Assembly (NCBI GenBank): GCA_001915575.1
Contig: MNQT01000011.1
Span: 1-64,000, forward strand
DNA: 64,000 nt
Source of the DNA: Bacteroides sp. CAG:1060_57_27
GTDB lineage: Bacteria; Bacteroidota; Bacteroidia; Bacteroidales; UBA932
Direction: 5' to 3'
Part shown: in pieces, positions 24,462-33,616 of the stretch
How positions within the stretch are numbered: position 1 is the first letter of the stretch
How the letters are laid out: every line of letters begins with the position of its first letter
The notes under the pieces: generated by a model
Database searches by the model: none
Told to the model about the DNA's origin: nothing
Seen by the model: the letters and a program-made list of their open reading frames with translations, nothing else
Made by a program: the position numbers and the translations under genes

Positions 24462-25357
24462 AGTATATTCATCGACTGTTCGCGGATTTTCTCAAGCTCG
24501 TCTTTCATCTGAACGACGAGCTTCTGTATTTCCGAATGGTTCGCCTTCGAGCCGGTGGTGTTGATCTCCCTGCCCATTTCCTGTATTATGAATCCGAGCT
24601 TCTTGCCGGGATTGGGCTCCGAGTCTATGGTGTCCATGAAGTATTTGCAGTGCTGGCGCAGGCGTACCTTCTCTTCGTTTATGTCGTACTTCTCCAGGTA
24701 GAATATCATTTCCTGTTCGAAGCGTTCGGGGTCCAGCTTGACTCCGAGTTCTCCTGCGGCGTCGAGTATCCTTTGCCTTACGGCGTCGGCCCTCTCCTTC
24801 TCGTGGCTCTCGACCCCGTCGTAGAGGGCAAGAATCCTCGATACCCTCGATGTCACGTCGGCGTAGAGGGCCTCTCCCTCGCGGCGGCGGTACTCGTCGA
24901 CCATGTCGAGGCAGGCATCGAGCGCCGCCTCAACACTCTCCCATTCGTCATCGCCTATCACTTCGGCCTTCTTTGCCTCAAGCAGGTCGGGAACGCGCAG
25001 CACGGAGCCGAGCAGTATGGCCTGGGCAATGACGGATTCGGATGTGATGCCGGGACCCAGGCCCATTTCGGCAGCCAGCGGACTCACATCCTTCACATAG
25101 GCGCGGGCAAGGTCGGCATTGATGCGCCTTGCGCTCTCGCTGCTGTCTGCTTCCCAGCTGAGGTAGACATCTATAGTGCCCCTTACCATCCTGGAAGCGA
25201 TCCTCGCGCGCACTTCCAGCTCCCTGTCCCTGGGGAGCAGCTGGCTCTTGAGGTTGATGTCCGCCGTCTTGCCGTTGAGGGTGCGTATCTCGATAGTAAG
25301 TTTGCCGTTCTTCAGTCCGGCCTCGGCCTTGCCGTAGCCTGTCATTGATCTGATCAT
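24458..25357 (-). CDS. yicC: YicC/YloC-family endoribonuclease
   Basis: This 299-residue protein is of the conserved YicC family, reported to act as an endoribonuclease on RNA and small RNAs. It begins with the hallmark MIRSMTGYG, contains the N-terminal domain with IRTLNGKTADINLKSQL, and ends with the C-terminal DUF1972-like block EMGREINTTGSKANHSEIQ. Length is typical. The start is fixed by the MIRSMTG motif. It runs opposite to the secA-bactofilin unit and has its own upstream -7 element. Confidence 0.93.
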   Translation of the reverse strand: MIRSMTGYGKAEAGLKNGKLTIEIRTLNGKTADINLKSQLLPRDRELEVRARIASRMVRGTIDVYLSWEADSSESARRINADLARAYVKDVSPLAAEMGLGPGITSESVIAQAILLGSVLRVPDLLEAKKAEVIGDDEWESVEAALDACLDMVDEYRRREGEALYADVTSRVSRILALYDGVESHEKERADAVRQRILDAAGELGVKLDPERFEQEMIFYLEKYDINEEKVRLRQHCKYFMDTIDSEPNPGKKLGFIIQEMGREINTTGSKANHSEIQKLVVQMKDELEKIREQSMNIL

Positions 25358-25383
25358 AAGCGGATGAATGGATTGTCGGAATG

Positions 25384-25391
25384 CAAAGCTA
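25384..25391 (-). promoter_or_regulatory. -7 element for yicC
   Basis: The minus strand reads TAGCTTTG (TAnnTTTG) 27 bases upstream of the yicC start codon. No clear -33 box is seen. Confidence 0.45.
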
Positions 25392-25413
25392 CAAAAAATG
25401 CCGGAATTTCAGG

Positions 25414-26061
25414 CTATAGCGAGTGCATATATCCGAAGGCGCGCTTCCTGTTACCGAATCTGAGGTCGCTGTCCCTGATGAGGATGTTGAGGGTGCCGCC
25501 GTCGTAGAACCTGAGTCCCAGGGAGTCGTCGCAGTCGAGCTGGAGCAGGTTCGTGCAGCCTTCCGACAGTTCCCTCACCTCTTCGAAGAAAGGCGTGCCG
25601 AGGAGCTTTATCCCGCCTGCGGCGTCGTCGCAGGCGCTGAACTCCACGGCCCTCTCGGGCTCGGCGAGCTCCCTGTCTTCGTCGTCAACCAGGATGCAGC
25701 TGTTGAAAGTCTCCATGTTTATCGCCTTAGTGTATTTCACGACGACAGCCTTCCTGTCCCACTTCCCGATTCCGAAATGCTCCGGCGTGTCGTAGCCGAG
25801 GTATTCGTCTATGGCCGCGAAGAAATACAGCATCCCTTCGTGCGGAAGCCGTCCCTCGGGGTCGAAGGGCGCTATGTCGGCGCAGTCTATCTGGCAGATG
25901 AAGGTCAGAGGATACTTGCCGGGACGGCCGTCCTCGTCGGTTATGTCCATTGTAGGGTACTCTACCTGCGGGGGCAGGTCCGGATTGCCCCACCACTTGC
26001 TGCAGCAGAAGAGGGCGGAATCGCTCGGGCGCGTATTTATGAGTATGGCCATGGCGTACAA
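25414..26061 (-). CDS. DUF1963 (YwqG-like) family protein
   Basis: This cytoplasmic protein of up to 215 residues belongs to the DUF1963/YwqG family, whose biochemical role is unknown. Family features are WWGNPDLPPQVEYP, PLTFICQIDCADIAPFDPEGRLPHEGMLYFF and the closing LLQLDCDDSLGLRFYDGGTLNILI segment. The start could be the ATG at 26061 or the one three codons later at 26052 (MAILINTRPS). No signal peptide or membrane segment is present. It lies upstream of yicC on the same strand with a 56-base gap that contains a separate yicC -7 element. Confidence 0.85.
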   Translation of the reverse strand: MYAMAILINTRPSDSALFCCSKWWGNPDLPPQVEYPTMDITDEDGRPGKYPLTFICQIDCADIAPFDPEGRLPHEGMLYFFAAIDEYLGYDTPEHFGIGKWDRKAVVVKYTKAINMETFNSCILVDDEDRELAEPERAVEFSACDDAAGGIKLLGTPFFEEVRELSEGCTNLLQLDCDDSLGLRFYDGGTLNILIRDSDLRFGNRKRAFGYMHSL

Positions 26062-26097
26062 TTTTGGTATTCGGGCTGCAATGTACGATTTTTTTCC

Positions 26098-26105
26098 TAA
26101 ATTTG
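26098..26105 (+). promoter_or_regulatory. -7 element for glnS
   Basis: TAAATTTG matches TAnnTTTG and lies 28 bases before the glnS ATG. No TTG is present at the standard -33 spacing. Confidence 0.45.
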
Positions 26106-26133
26106 GCCCCGGTAATCATCAGTAGAAGGTATT

Positions 26134-27786
26134 ATGGAAGAAGCGAAGAAGTTGAATTTCCTCGAGGAGATCATCGAGGATGACCTCAGGTCCGGCAAGG
26201 TGACGGAAATCCTTACGAGGTTCCCTCCCGAGCCTAACGGCTATCTTCATCTCGGACATGCGAAGTCGCTGTGCATAAATTTCGGACTTGCGCAGAAGTA
26301 CGGCGGCAAGACCAATCTCCGCTATGACGACACCAATCCCGTGAAGGAGGATGTGGAGTATGTCGACTCCATAAAGGAGGATATAAGGTGGATGGGCTTC
26401 CAGTGGGAGAAGGAGTGCTATGCTTCCGACTATTTCGACCAGCTCTACGAGTGGGCCGAGGAGATGATAAGGAGGGGGCTCGCCTATGTCGACGACCAGA
26501 GCCAGGAGGAGATTTCCAAAGGCCGCGGCACGGTCGACACTCCGGGCGTGGAGAGCCCCTACAGGAACCGCAGCGTAGAGGAGAACCTGAGGCTGTTCCG
26601 CGAGATGCGCGACGGCAAGTACGCCGACGGCGAGAAGGTGCTCAGGGCCAAGATAGACATGGCCCACCCCAACATGATGATGCGCGACCCCCTGATGTAC
26701 CGCATCAAGCACGCCTCGCACCACCGTACCGGCGACAAGTGGTGCATCTACCCCATGTACGACTACACCCACGGACAGTGCGACTCCATAGAGCATATCA
26801 CTCATTCGATATGCACGCTCGAGTTCGACGTGCACCGTCCGCTCTACGACTGGTTCATCCAGACGCTGGGAATATATCCCTCGCACCAGTACGAGTTCGC
26901 GAGGCTCAACCTGACCTACACCCTGATGTCGAAGCGCAAGCTCCTCGAGCTCGTGCAGAAGGGTCTCGTGTCCGGTTGGGACGACCCCAGGATGCCGACC
27001 TTGTGCGGAGTGCGCCGCAGGGGCTACACCGCGGAGGCGCTGAAGATGTTCTGCGACAGGATAGGCGTCTCGAAGCGCGACCAGCTTATGGACATACAGC
27101 TTCTCGAATGGTGCGTAAGGCAGGATCTCAACGCACGCTCGAACCGCTATATGGTCGTGCAGGATCCCCTTAAGGTGACAATCACCAACTGGGAGAAGGG
27201 CAGGGTGGAATGGTTCGACTGCCCCCTCAATCCGGCCGAGCCCGACGGTGCGTCGAGGAAGGTCCCGTTCACCGGAGAGCTGTGGATCGACAGGGCCGAC
27301 TTCATGGAAGACGCGCCCAGGAAGTTCTTCCGCCTCAAGCCTGACGGCGAGGTGAGGCTCAAGTACACCTACATCGTCAAGTGCGACAGGGTGATAAAGG
27401 ACGCCGACGGAAACGTCACGGAACTGGAGTGCAGCTACGACCCTTCTACAAGGCCCGGAGCAGGGGAGTGGAGGAGCGTCAAGGGTACCATACACTGGGT
27501 GTCCTGCGAACATGCAAAGACGGTGGAGCTGCGCAACTACGACCGTCTCTTCACCCTTGCCGACATGAGCCAGGTTCCCGAGGACAAGGACTACAAGGAT
27601 TTCCTCAATCCGGATTCTCTGGTCGTGTCCCGGGCTTATGCTGAACCGGCTCTGCTTGAAGACGCTTCAGGAATAGCCGTTCAGTTCGAGCGCTGCGGAT
27701 ACTACATAAAGGACAAGGATTCGGACGGCGACAGGGTCATATTCAACAAGACAGTATCGCTGAAGGATTCCTACAAGCCGGAGTAA
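26134..27786 (+). CDS. glnS: Glutaminyl-tRNA synthetase
   Basis: This 550-residue class I aminoacyl-tRNA synthetase charges tRNA-Gln directly. The HIGH-type signature is PEPNGYLHLGHAKS near residue 36 and the KMSKS-type loop is TLMSKRKL. The zinc-free GlnRS C-terminal beta-barrel anticodon domains start at about residue 340. Length matches E. coli GlnRS (554). Its presence means the organism need not rely only on the GatCAB transamidation route for Gln-tRNA. A candidate terminator follows, and it marks the left boundary of the lower-GC island. Confidence 0.96.
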   Translation: MEEAKKLNFLEEIIEDDLRSGKVTEILTRFPPEPNGYLHLGHAKSLCINFGLAQKYGGKTNLRYDDTNPVKEDVEYVDSIKEDIRWMGFQWEKECYASDYFDQLYEWAEEMIRRGLAYVDDQSQEEISKGRGTVDTPGVESPYRNRSVEENLRLFREMRDGKYADGEKVLRAKIDMAHPNMMMRDPLMYRIKHASHHRTGDKWCIYPMYDYTHGQCDSIEHITHSICTLEFDVHRPLYDWFIQTLGIYPSHQYEFARLNLTYTLMSKRKLLELVQKGLVSGWDDPRMPTLCGVRRRGYTAEALKMFCDRIGVSKRDQLMDIQLLEWCVRQDLNARSNRYMVVQDPLKVTITNWEKGRVEWFDCPLNPAEPDGASRKVPFTGELWIDRADFMEDAPRKFFRLKPDGEVRLKYTYIVKCDRVIKDADGNVTELECSYDPSTRPGAGEWRSVKGTIHWVSCEHAKTVELRNYDRLFTLADMSQVPEDKDYKDFLNPDSLVVSRAYAEPALLEDASGIAVQFERCGYYIKDKDSDGDRVIFNKTVSLKDSYKPE

Positions 27787-27824
27787 TCCCGGATTTCCGG
27801 GCCTCCCGATAAGACGTTTGTCTG

Positions 27825-27870
27825 TCCCCGTCCATGTTTCCGAGCAAACTGGACGGGGATTCCGCTTTGT
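27825..27870 (+). terminator. Candidate terminator after glnS
   Basis: A 9-bp stem (TCCCCGTCC with GGACGGGGA) spans a 17-base loop and is followed by a moderately T-rich stretch, TTCCGCTTTGTT. It is 38 bases past the glnS stop. The loop is long and the T tract broken, so efficiency is uncertain. Confidence 0.5.
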
Positions 27871-27937
27871 TGATATGGCTTAGAGACCCCAGGAGGAACT
27901 TTTAGCGGGCATAATCTTTTTTCATTAATTTAGGCTA

Positions 27938-27968
27938 TTGACATTTTACATGGCATATTATATATTTG
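27938..27968 (+). promoter_or_regulatory. Strong promoter of the protease/HmuY-like operon
   Basis: TTG at 27938-27940, a 20-base spacer and TATATTTG at 27961-27968 form a consensus Bacteroidota promoter. It is the only good promoter seen for the seven following genes. The in-frame TTG at 27966 is part of the -7 box, so translation should begin at the ATG at 27993. Confidence 0.7.
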
Positions 27969-27992
27969 CGAACAAGTGATGTATTTGTTTGT

Positions 27993-30809
27993 ATGGTTAA
28001 GTTTGGCTTGTTTCTTTCTGTTTTCTGTGTATTGTCGGTTTTCCGCCCTGCATGTACCCTTAACGCGCAGCAGAGCGGTGCGAGTATTTACGGTCAGGTC
28101 CTGTCCGGAGAGGACGGCTATCCCATCGAATTTGCGGTAGTCTCCCTGCTTCCTTCCAAAATTTATACGACGACTGATGCCGAGGGACGTTACCGTATTG
28201 ACAATGTTCCTGTCGGAGACAATACCGTGCAGGCTTCGTTCTTTGGGATGAGTACGGATTCCAGAGAACTGCGCGTCGTTTCCGGAAAGGAATACAAAGT
28301 GGACTTCTCGCTTTCCGAAATTACCTTCAGGATGCAGGAGGTGGTGGTGACCGCTACTAAGGGAGCGGCAGGCAATGCCACTTCATCGGTGATATCACGT
28401 CAGGCAATGGACCATCTTCAGGCCTCGTCCCTCGGTGATGTCATGTCGCTGCTTCCTGGAGTCTCGATAAGCGGTTCGAGCCTCAATAGCGCACAGAGCC
28501 TAAATCTCAGAGGTGCCGGATACGGCAGCGAAGCATCTGCCATGAACAGTCTGGGTACGTCCGTCATAGTGGACGGAACTCCTCTTTCCAACAATGCCAA
28601 TCTTCAGGCACTTTCGCCGGTGTTCAACCCCTCGAACCTTAGCGCCTCAATGACAGGTGGGGCAGGTTCTCCCGAAACCGGAATTGATATCAGGGGTATT
28701 TCCACTGATAACATCGAATCTGTGGAGGTAATCCGCGGTATCGCTTCAGTTCAATACGGAGACATGACTTCGGGCGCAGTCATAGTCAAGTCGAGGGCGG
28801 GAGCGTCACCCTATACGATAAGGATCCGAACGAATCCCAATATCTGGCAGCTGTCCGCCAACAAAGGTTTTCAGACTTCGAAGGCCGGGAGTTTCAATTT
28901 CAGTGTCGACTATGCCTACAGCAACGAGAAACTTACGGCTGCATACGAGTATTATCAGAGACTTAACGGCAAACTGTTGTGGAGCAAGAATTTTGGTGCG
29001 CTGAACTCAAACACCTCACTTGAGATCAACTATAGCCGGGATACACAGGGAGACAACCCTGACATGGAGGAACTTAACGTAATGACCGGAGCATACAGTC
29101 TCGGCGGACGCTTTTCCACCAACGGACATATAAACCTTACGAACGCCGGGTGGCTCAAGTCGCTGGACTACAACCTTGCAGGCAGTTATACGGACAAGCA
29201 GTCCTATCGCGAGGAGCAGCGTACCAACGCCTTGTCACTCAACAGCAGCGCTCACGGCAACTCTACGGTGAGCAACATTCCCGGCATGGATGTGTATGAC
29301 AGTGATGGAAACCTGTTGACTGGCCGGGCTCCTGGAGATGAATCGTCATACGCCGTCGTCACCCCGTACAGCTACATGTCCAGATACGACATCTTCGGCA
29401 AGGAAATAAATGCCTATGCCAAACTGGTCGCGAATTTCTATGCGCGTTTCGGAGAAAACGTCGACAACAGCATAGTGGCCGGAGCGGATTTCAAGACTGA
29501 CGGGAATCTAGGCGATGGTCTGGTCAATACTGAGGGGTATTATCCGAACAACCCGTCCCAGCGCCCGAGAAAATACAGCGACATTCCCTTCATCAACCAG
29601 CTCGGCCTGTTTGCCGAGGATAATCTGACATGGACAGTAGCCGGCCGCAGGCTGGACATCATTGCCGGTGTACGCTATGACCTTATCAATGGTAAGAGCG
29701 TGTGGGAACCCCGCACCAACGTATCGTTCGAATTGATTCCGGGAATCTTTTCAGTCAGGGGTGGCTGGGGAATAAGCGCCAAGGCTCCTACCGCCGTCTA
29801 TCTGTATCCCGACAAATACTATGAGGACAGGGTGCTGTTCAGCAACATGAACAGCGGATTGTCTGCCGAAGAAGAACTTGTCCTTGCACGGACTTGGACC
29901 TACGACACAGTCAATCCGGATCTGGAGATAGCCACCAACCGCAAGGCGGAACTCGGATTCGACCTCAAGATAGCGGACCGATACCAACTGTCAGTGACTG
30001 CATACGACGAGTTCATGGACAACGGTTATATGTTCGGAATGGATTTCGGCTGCTGGAATCTCGTGTCCTTCACCCAGTATGTCCAGGATTACAAGGAGGA
30101 AGGGCAGCGCCCGGTGCTCAAGGAAGGCAATACCTACAATACCTTCCAGAGCTATTACAAGCCTCTCAACAACAATGTGTCGCACAGCCAGGGCGTTGAG
30201 TTCGAACTTGACCTCGGACGTTTCGATGCCATCAGGACTTCTTTCTATATGAACGGTGCGTATTCCGCTTCTGTCGCCACTGACAAGGGATACAGTTTCT
30301 CCGCCCGCAGCGGTTCTCAGTCCCAGCTGGAATATCACATCGGAGTGTACGAACCCTATGTGTCGTCATACCATTGGCAGAAGTTGCTCACCACTTTCCG
30401 TGCGGTGCACAATATCCCGAGCATAGGCTTTGTGGTCAGCCTTACCGCCCAAGTGAACTGGTTCGAGAAATGGTGGACCGAGTACGGAAACGACGAAATG
30501 TTCGTGGCCTACATCTCCAACGACGACGGCAAGGTCTATCCCTTCGATCCCTCCATGAGGGATGATCCTGAATTTGCATACATGTTCCCCACCTTGGCAT
30601 CAAACAGAAAGATTGCAGAACTCACCCAGCCCTATCTGCTTCTTAACCTCAATGTGACCAAGGAACTCGGAGACTATCTTACCGCTTCGTTTTATGTAAA
30701 CAACCTGTTGAACAACAGACCTCTGTATGAGTCGAAGAAAACGCCGGGATCATTCAGCGAGCTTGGTATCCCCATTTTCTTCGGTTTCGAGATGAAAATC
30801 ACCATTTAA
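27993..30809 (+). CDS. TonB-dependent outer-membrane receptor
   Basis: This 938-residue receptor has a signal peptide (ending LNAQ), a carboxypeptidase-regulatory-like domain (about 28-110, SIYGQVLSGEDGYPIEFAVVSL), a plug domain (EVVVTATKGAAGNATSSVISRQAMD, then VDGTPLSNN and GIASVQYGDMTSGAVIV) and a 22-strand-type barrel. It is not a SusC partner, because no SusD follows. The following genes encode a DUF4876 lipoprotein, a DUF6850 barrel and secreted proteases, so the cargo may be haem, a metal complex or peptides released by proteolysis. That assignment is inference. Codon use is less GC-biased than in genes before 27.8 kb. Confidence 0.9.
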   Translation: MVKFGLFLSVFCVLSVFRPACTLNAQQSGASIYGQVLSGEDGYPIEFAVVSLLPSKIYTTTDAEGRYRIDNVPVGDNTVQASFFGMSTDSRELRVVSGKEYKVDFSLSEITFRMQEVVVTATKGAAGNATSSVISRQAMDHLQASSLGDVMSLLPGVSISGSSLNSAQSLNLRGAGYGSEASAMNSLGTSVIVDGTPLSNNANLQALSPVFNPSNLSASMTGGAGSPETGIDIRGISTDNIESVEVIRGIASVQYGDMTSGAVIVKSRAGASPYTIRIRTNPNIWQLSANKGFQTSKAGSFNFSVDYAYSNEKLTAAYEYYQRLNGKLLWSKNFGALNSNTSLEINYSRDTQGDNPDMEELNVMTGAYSLGGRFSTNGHINLTNAGWLKSLDYNLAGSYTDKQSYREEQRTNALSLNSSAHGNSTVSNIPGMDVYDSDGNLLTGRAPGDESSYAVVTPYSYMSRYDIFGKEINAYAKLVANFYARFGENVDNSIVAGADFKTDGNLGDGLVNTEGYYPNNPSQRPRKYSDIPFINQLGLFAEDNLTWTVAGRRLDIIAGVRYDLINGKSVWEPRTNVSFELIPGIFSVRGGWGISAKAPTAVYLYPDKYYEDRVLFSNMNSGLSAEEELVLARTWTYDTVNPDLEIATNRKAELGFDLKIADRYQLSVTAYDEFMDNGYMFGMDFGCWNLVSFTQYVQDYKEEGQRPVLKEGNTYNTFQSYYKPLNNNVSHSQGVEFELDLGRFDAIRTSFYMNGAYSASVATDKGYSFSARSGSQSQLEYHIGVYEPYVSSYHWQKLLTTFRAVHNIPSIGFVVSLTAQVNWFEKWWTEYGNDEMFVAYISNDDGKVYPFDPSMRDDPEFAYMFPTLASNRKIAELTQPYLLLNLNVTKELGDYLTASFYVNNLLNNRPLYESKKTPGSFSELGIPIFFGFEMKITI

Positions 30810-30825
30810 AATTTTCTTTTTAGTT

Positions 30826-32037
30826 ATGAAAAAATCAGTATTGTTTGTTGCCATTGCAGGCATGTTAGCGATTGCTTCATCTTGCAGAAAAGCCGAGACG
30901 CTACCCGTATCATTCTCCGTGAAGGTGGATGAAAGTGCTCTTGTAAACGTCCCCATGCCGGAGTCTTACCTGATCAGCGTTACCAACCTCTCCACTGCGG
31001 AGACTGTAACAGCCCAGACTGAGAACTCCACTGCGACCTTCTCTGTAATCCCCGGTCTGTACAGTATTTCCGCATCTGCATCGGCTTCCGAAGACGGAGT
31101 TGCGTTCTACTATGCAGGAACCCTGAACTCTGTGAACGTCAGCGCCGACAATCAGACGTTCGATGTCCCCGTTTCAGTAAGCGAGTCCTCTGCCTTGATA
31201 ATCAAGGAGCTGTATTTCACCAATTCAGGCGACTACTATATCAGGGAGCAGTACTGCGAGCTCTACAACAACTCCGACCAGGTCGTGTATCTTGACGGGC
31301 TTTGCATCGCAGAGACTACGAAGTACTACTATGACGGACAGACTCCCTACAACTTCGAGATCGAGAATCCCGAGAATTATGTGTTCACACAGTATGTCTG
31401 GCAGATTCCCGGCAATGGAAGCGAATACCCTCTCGGTCCCGGTGAGAGTGCGGTGATCGCCCAGTGGGCAACCGACCACTCACTTCCTGAGCTGAACCCC
31501 GATTCGGCTATCGGTGACCTTACCAGTGCCGAGTTCGAGGCACTGACTGCCGAGACCACCGTAGGTGACGTGGTTATCACTGACAACCCCGCCATCAACA
31601 TGATTAACCCTGTAAGTGCATACTCACGTCCTCAGTGGATGCTTACCTCAAGCGGCCCTTCAATGATCATATTCTACCCCGAGGGAGAGCTCAATTCAAC
31701 CAACATGATCGCCGCCACTGCCAACGGCAGCTCCCTTTACGGCGGAGCGCGTGAAATCCCTATAGAGTGGGTGCTCGATGCCGTGGATGTCGTGGACAAC
31801 GAGACCATGATACAATACAAGAAACTGCCCGAATCACTTGATGCCGGCGTAATCTGGATTGAGGAAGGTGCTTACTGTGGCAAGAGCATATCACGCAAGG
31901 TCGGAGACACTCTTGAGGATGGCCGTGTGGTTTACATGGATACCAACAACACAAGCAATGATTTCCAGGTCAATGACACGCCCGAACTGCGCCGCGGCGG
32001 AGCCGGAATCCCGTCATGGAACACCTGGGCCAACTGA
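30826..32037 (+). CDS. DUF4876-type surface lipoprotein
   Basis: This 403-residue lipoprotein has a signal peptide ending in a lipobox-like SSC (cysteine about 20). An Ig-like/transthyretin-like N-terminal region (about 30-125) follows, then a larger domain starting at LIIKELYFTNSGDYYIREQYCELYNNSD that fits DUF4876. The end (RRGGAGIPSWNTWAN) is like other family members. DUF4876 genes are often found directly after TonB receptors in Bacteroidota, and I infer that this protein helps capture the receptor's ligand. It lies 16 bases after the receptor gene. Confidence 0.8.
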   Translation: MKKSVLFVAIAGMLAIASSCRKAETLPVSFSVKVDESALVNVPMPESYLISVTNLSTAETVTAQTENSTATFSVIPGLYSISASASASEDGVAFYYAGTLNSVNVSADNQTFDVPVSVSESSALIIKELYFTNSGDYYIREQYCELYNNSDQVVYLDGLCIAETTKYYYDGQTPYNFEIENPENYVFTQYVWQIPGNGSEYPLGPGESAVIAQWATDHSLPELNPDSAIGDLTSAEFEALTAETTVGDVVITDNPAINMINPVSAYSRPQWMLTSSGPSMIIFYPEGELNSTNMIAATANGSSLYGGAREIPIEWVLDAVDVVDNETMIQYKKLPESLDAGVIWIEEGAYCGKSISRKVGDTLEDGRVVYMDTNNTSNDFQVNDTPELRRGGAGIPSWNTWAN

Positions 32038-32052
32038 TAAACCATCCGAAAA

Positions 32053-33612
32053 GTGACAGGAAAATCTCTGGTAATTTCATGTTCCCTGTGCCTCAGCCTC
32101 GCAGCCGGGGCGCAGGAATATGACTATGTGAGCACTCCCGCTTCCAGGGAGATTGCTCTAGGGTCTGGATTATGGCTGAGAAGCGGAAACAGTGCAGGCA
32201 TAGCCCTGGACTCTCTTGGAAGGATATCTGACCTTTCATTGAGCGGGACCTACGACTACGGGAGTCTCAAGTCCCAGTGGTCAGGTGACAGTGAGACGGA
32301 TATCCGTGTGGCGACAAGCGGAATCACTCAGGTCGGAGGCATGACCCTTTACGGAGATTTCTCCTATGACTATATCAGTATCGAAGGTGCGCGGTACAAT
32401 TGCCTGATGTTCAGCCCGAGTTATGACCAGCCGTATTACATTGCGGATTTCGTCAGTTCCTCGTGGCGTAAGCAGGTATATGACATGGGTTTCAGGCTGG
32501 CGTCCCCGCTGCTTTTCTCTGAGTGTGCGACACTTGGCTTCGAAGCGAGGTACAAATCCCTTGTCGGGGCGAAGCAGGTCGATCCGAGAATTGAGACTTA
32601 CCGCTATGACCTTGGTTTTGCCCCGTCCGTCGCAGTCCGTCTCGGAGACAGAAGCAGCGTAGGCCTGAGGCTCGGCTATATGTATAGTTTCGAACGGGCT
32701 GACCCTTCGGTCGAGAACAATTGGGAGACACCGCGTGTCGCCATAATGCGCGGTCTTGGCTTCTATACGCTCGGCACCGCCGGCGGGAACATGGGTTTCG
32801 ATATCTTCTATTACAGGACAAACAGGCTTGACGCATCGGCGCAGTATGTGCTGCATTCACCGTCCGCCGACCTGCTCGTCCAGGCTGCTTTCCTTTATGG
32901 AAAGACCCTAGTAAGCGAGAATCCGACACTGCCAAGAATGCGCGGACGCACTGAGAAGAGCGCAATCGGTCTGGACATCGCCGCCAATCTTGGCCGGAAG
33001 AAGAACCACCGGCTGGATTTCGCGGCGGAATTTGGACTGACGTCCGGCTACGAATATAACCAGCAGTTTGACAATACTCCCGGTGTCTACCGGTGGATAA
33101 CGGTCAGCAATCCGATGATGAGTACCTATGACATACTTGAAGCCGATGCCAGATACAGCTATTACGGAGGGCTTGGCACAGATGGAGAGTACGATTTCAA
33201 GCTTGGACTCGAGGCTGATTTCTTCTATATGGACCAGACTTATCTGATACCGCGTTCCGATTTCGATGTCGTGACATGCTCGGTCTCTGCTTTTGCCGCA
33301 TGGAACATCGCTCTCGGTGACAGACACAGGCTTATGCCTGAACTGAGTGCCGGTTACGGCTTGTCTCCTTACGGTGAATACAGTTATGGCGGAAGTTCGA
33401 ATACTGATTCCGAAATAGTCACGGCATTCTATCCTTCCGAACTGCGTTTCCTGAGTTCTGACAAGATCAAGTGCGGCGCCGGCCTGGTATATCCCGTTAT
33501 TTTCAGCAAGGGCTCTTCTTTATGCATAAGAGTACATGCGGCATGTGACTACAGTCTCAGTCTTGCCGAGTACAGGCTTGGGGCGGAATTCGGCGTGAAT
33601 TATTTGTTTTAA
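32053..33612 (+). CDS. DUF6850-type outer-membrane beta-barrel protein
   Basis: This 519-residue protein starts at GTG (32053), has a signal peptide ending AAGAQ and consists almost wholly of amphipathic beta-strands ending in VNYLF, as in outer-membrane barrels. The start region (EYDYVSTPASREIALGSGLWLRSGN) resembles the DUF6850 family. I recall this family next to TonB receptors and DUF4876 proteins, which supports the call. Its role is unknown; a second surface pore or anchoring platform is possible. Fifteen bases separate it from the preceding gene and four from the following protease gene. Confidence 0.72.
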   Translation: MTGKSLVISCSLCLSLAAGAQEYDYVSTPASREIALGSGLWLRSGNSAGIALDSLGRISDLSLSGTYDYGSLKSQWSGDSETDIRVATSGITQVGGMTLYGDFSYDYISIEGARYNCLMFSPSYDQPYYIADFVSSSWRKQVYDMGFRLASPLLFSECATLGFEARYKSLVGAKQVDPRIETYRYDLGFAPSVAVRLGDRSSVGLRLGYMYSFERADPSVENNWETPRVAIMRGLGFYTLGTAGGNMGFDIFYYRTNRLDASAQYVLHSPSADLLVQAAFLYGKTLVSENPTLPRMRGRTEKSAIGLDIAANLGRKKNHRLDFAAEFGLTSGYEYNQQFDNTPGVYRWITVSNPMMSTYDILEADARYSYYGGLGTDGEYDFKLGLEADFFYMDQTYLIPRSDFDVVTCSVSAFAAWNIALGDRHRLMPELSAGYGLSPYGEYSYGGSSNTDSEIVTAFYPSELRFLSSDKIKCGAGLVYPVIFSKGSSLCIRVHAACDYSLSLAEYRLGAEFGVNYLF

Positions 33613-33616
33613 AGGC

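Noticed and set aside
27993..33612. SusCD-type glycan locus
   Set aside because: The receptor has no SusD partner and no glycoside hydrolase nearby; the following genes are DUF4876, DUF6850 and proteases.
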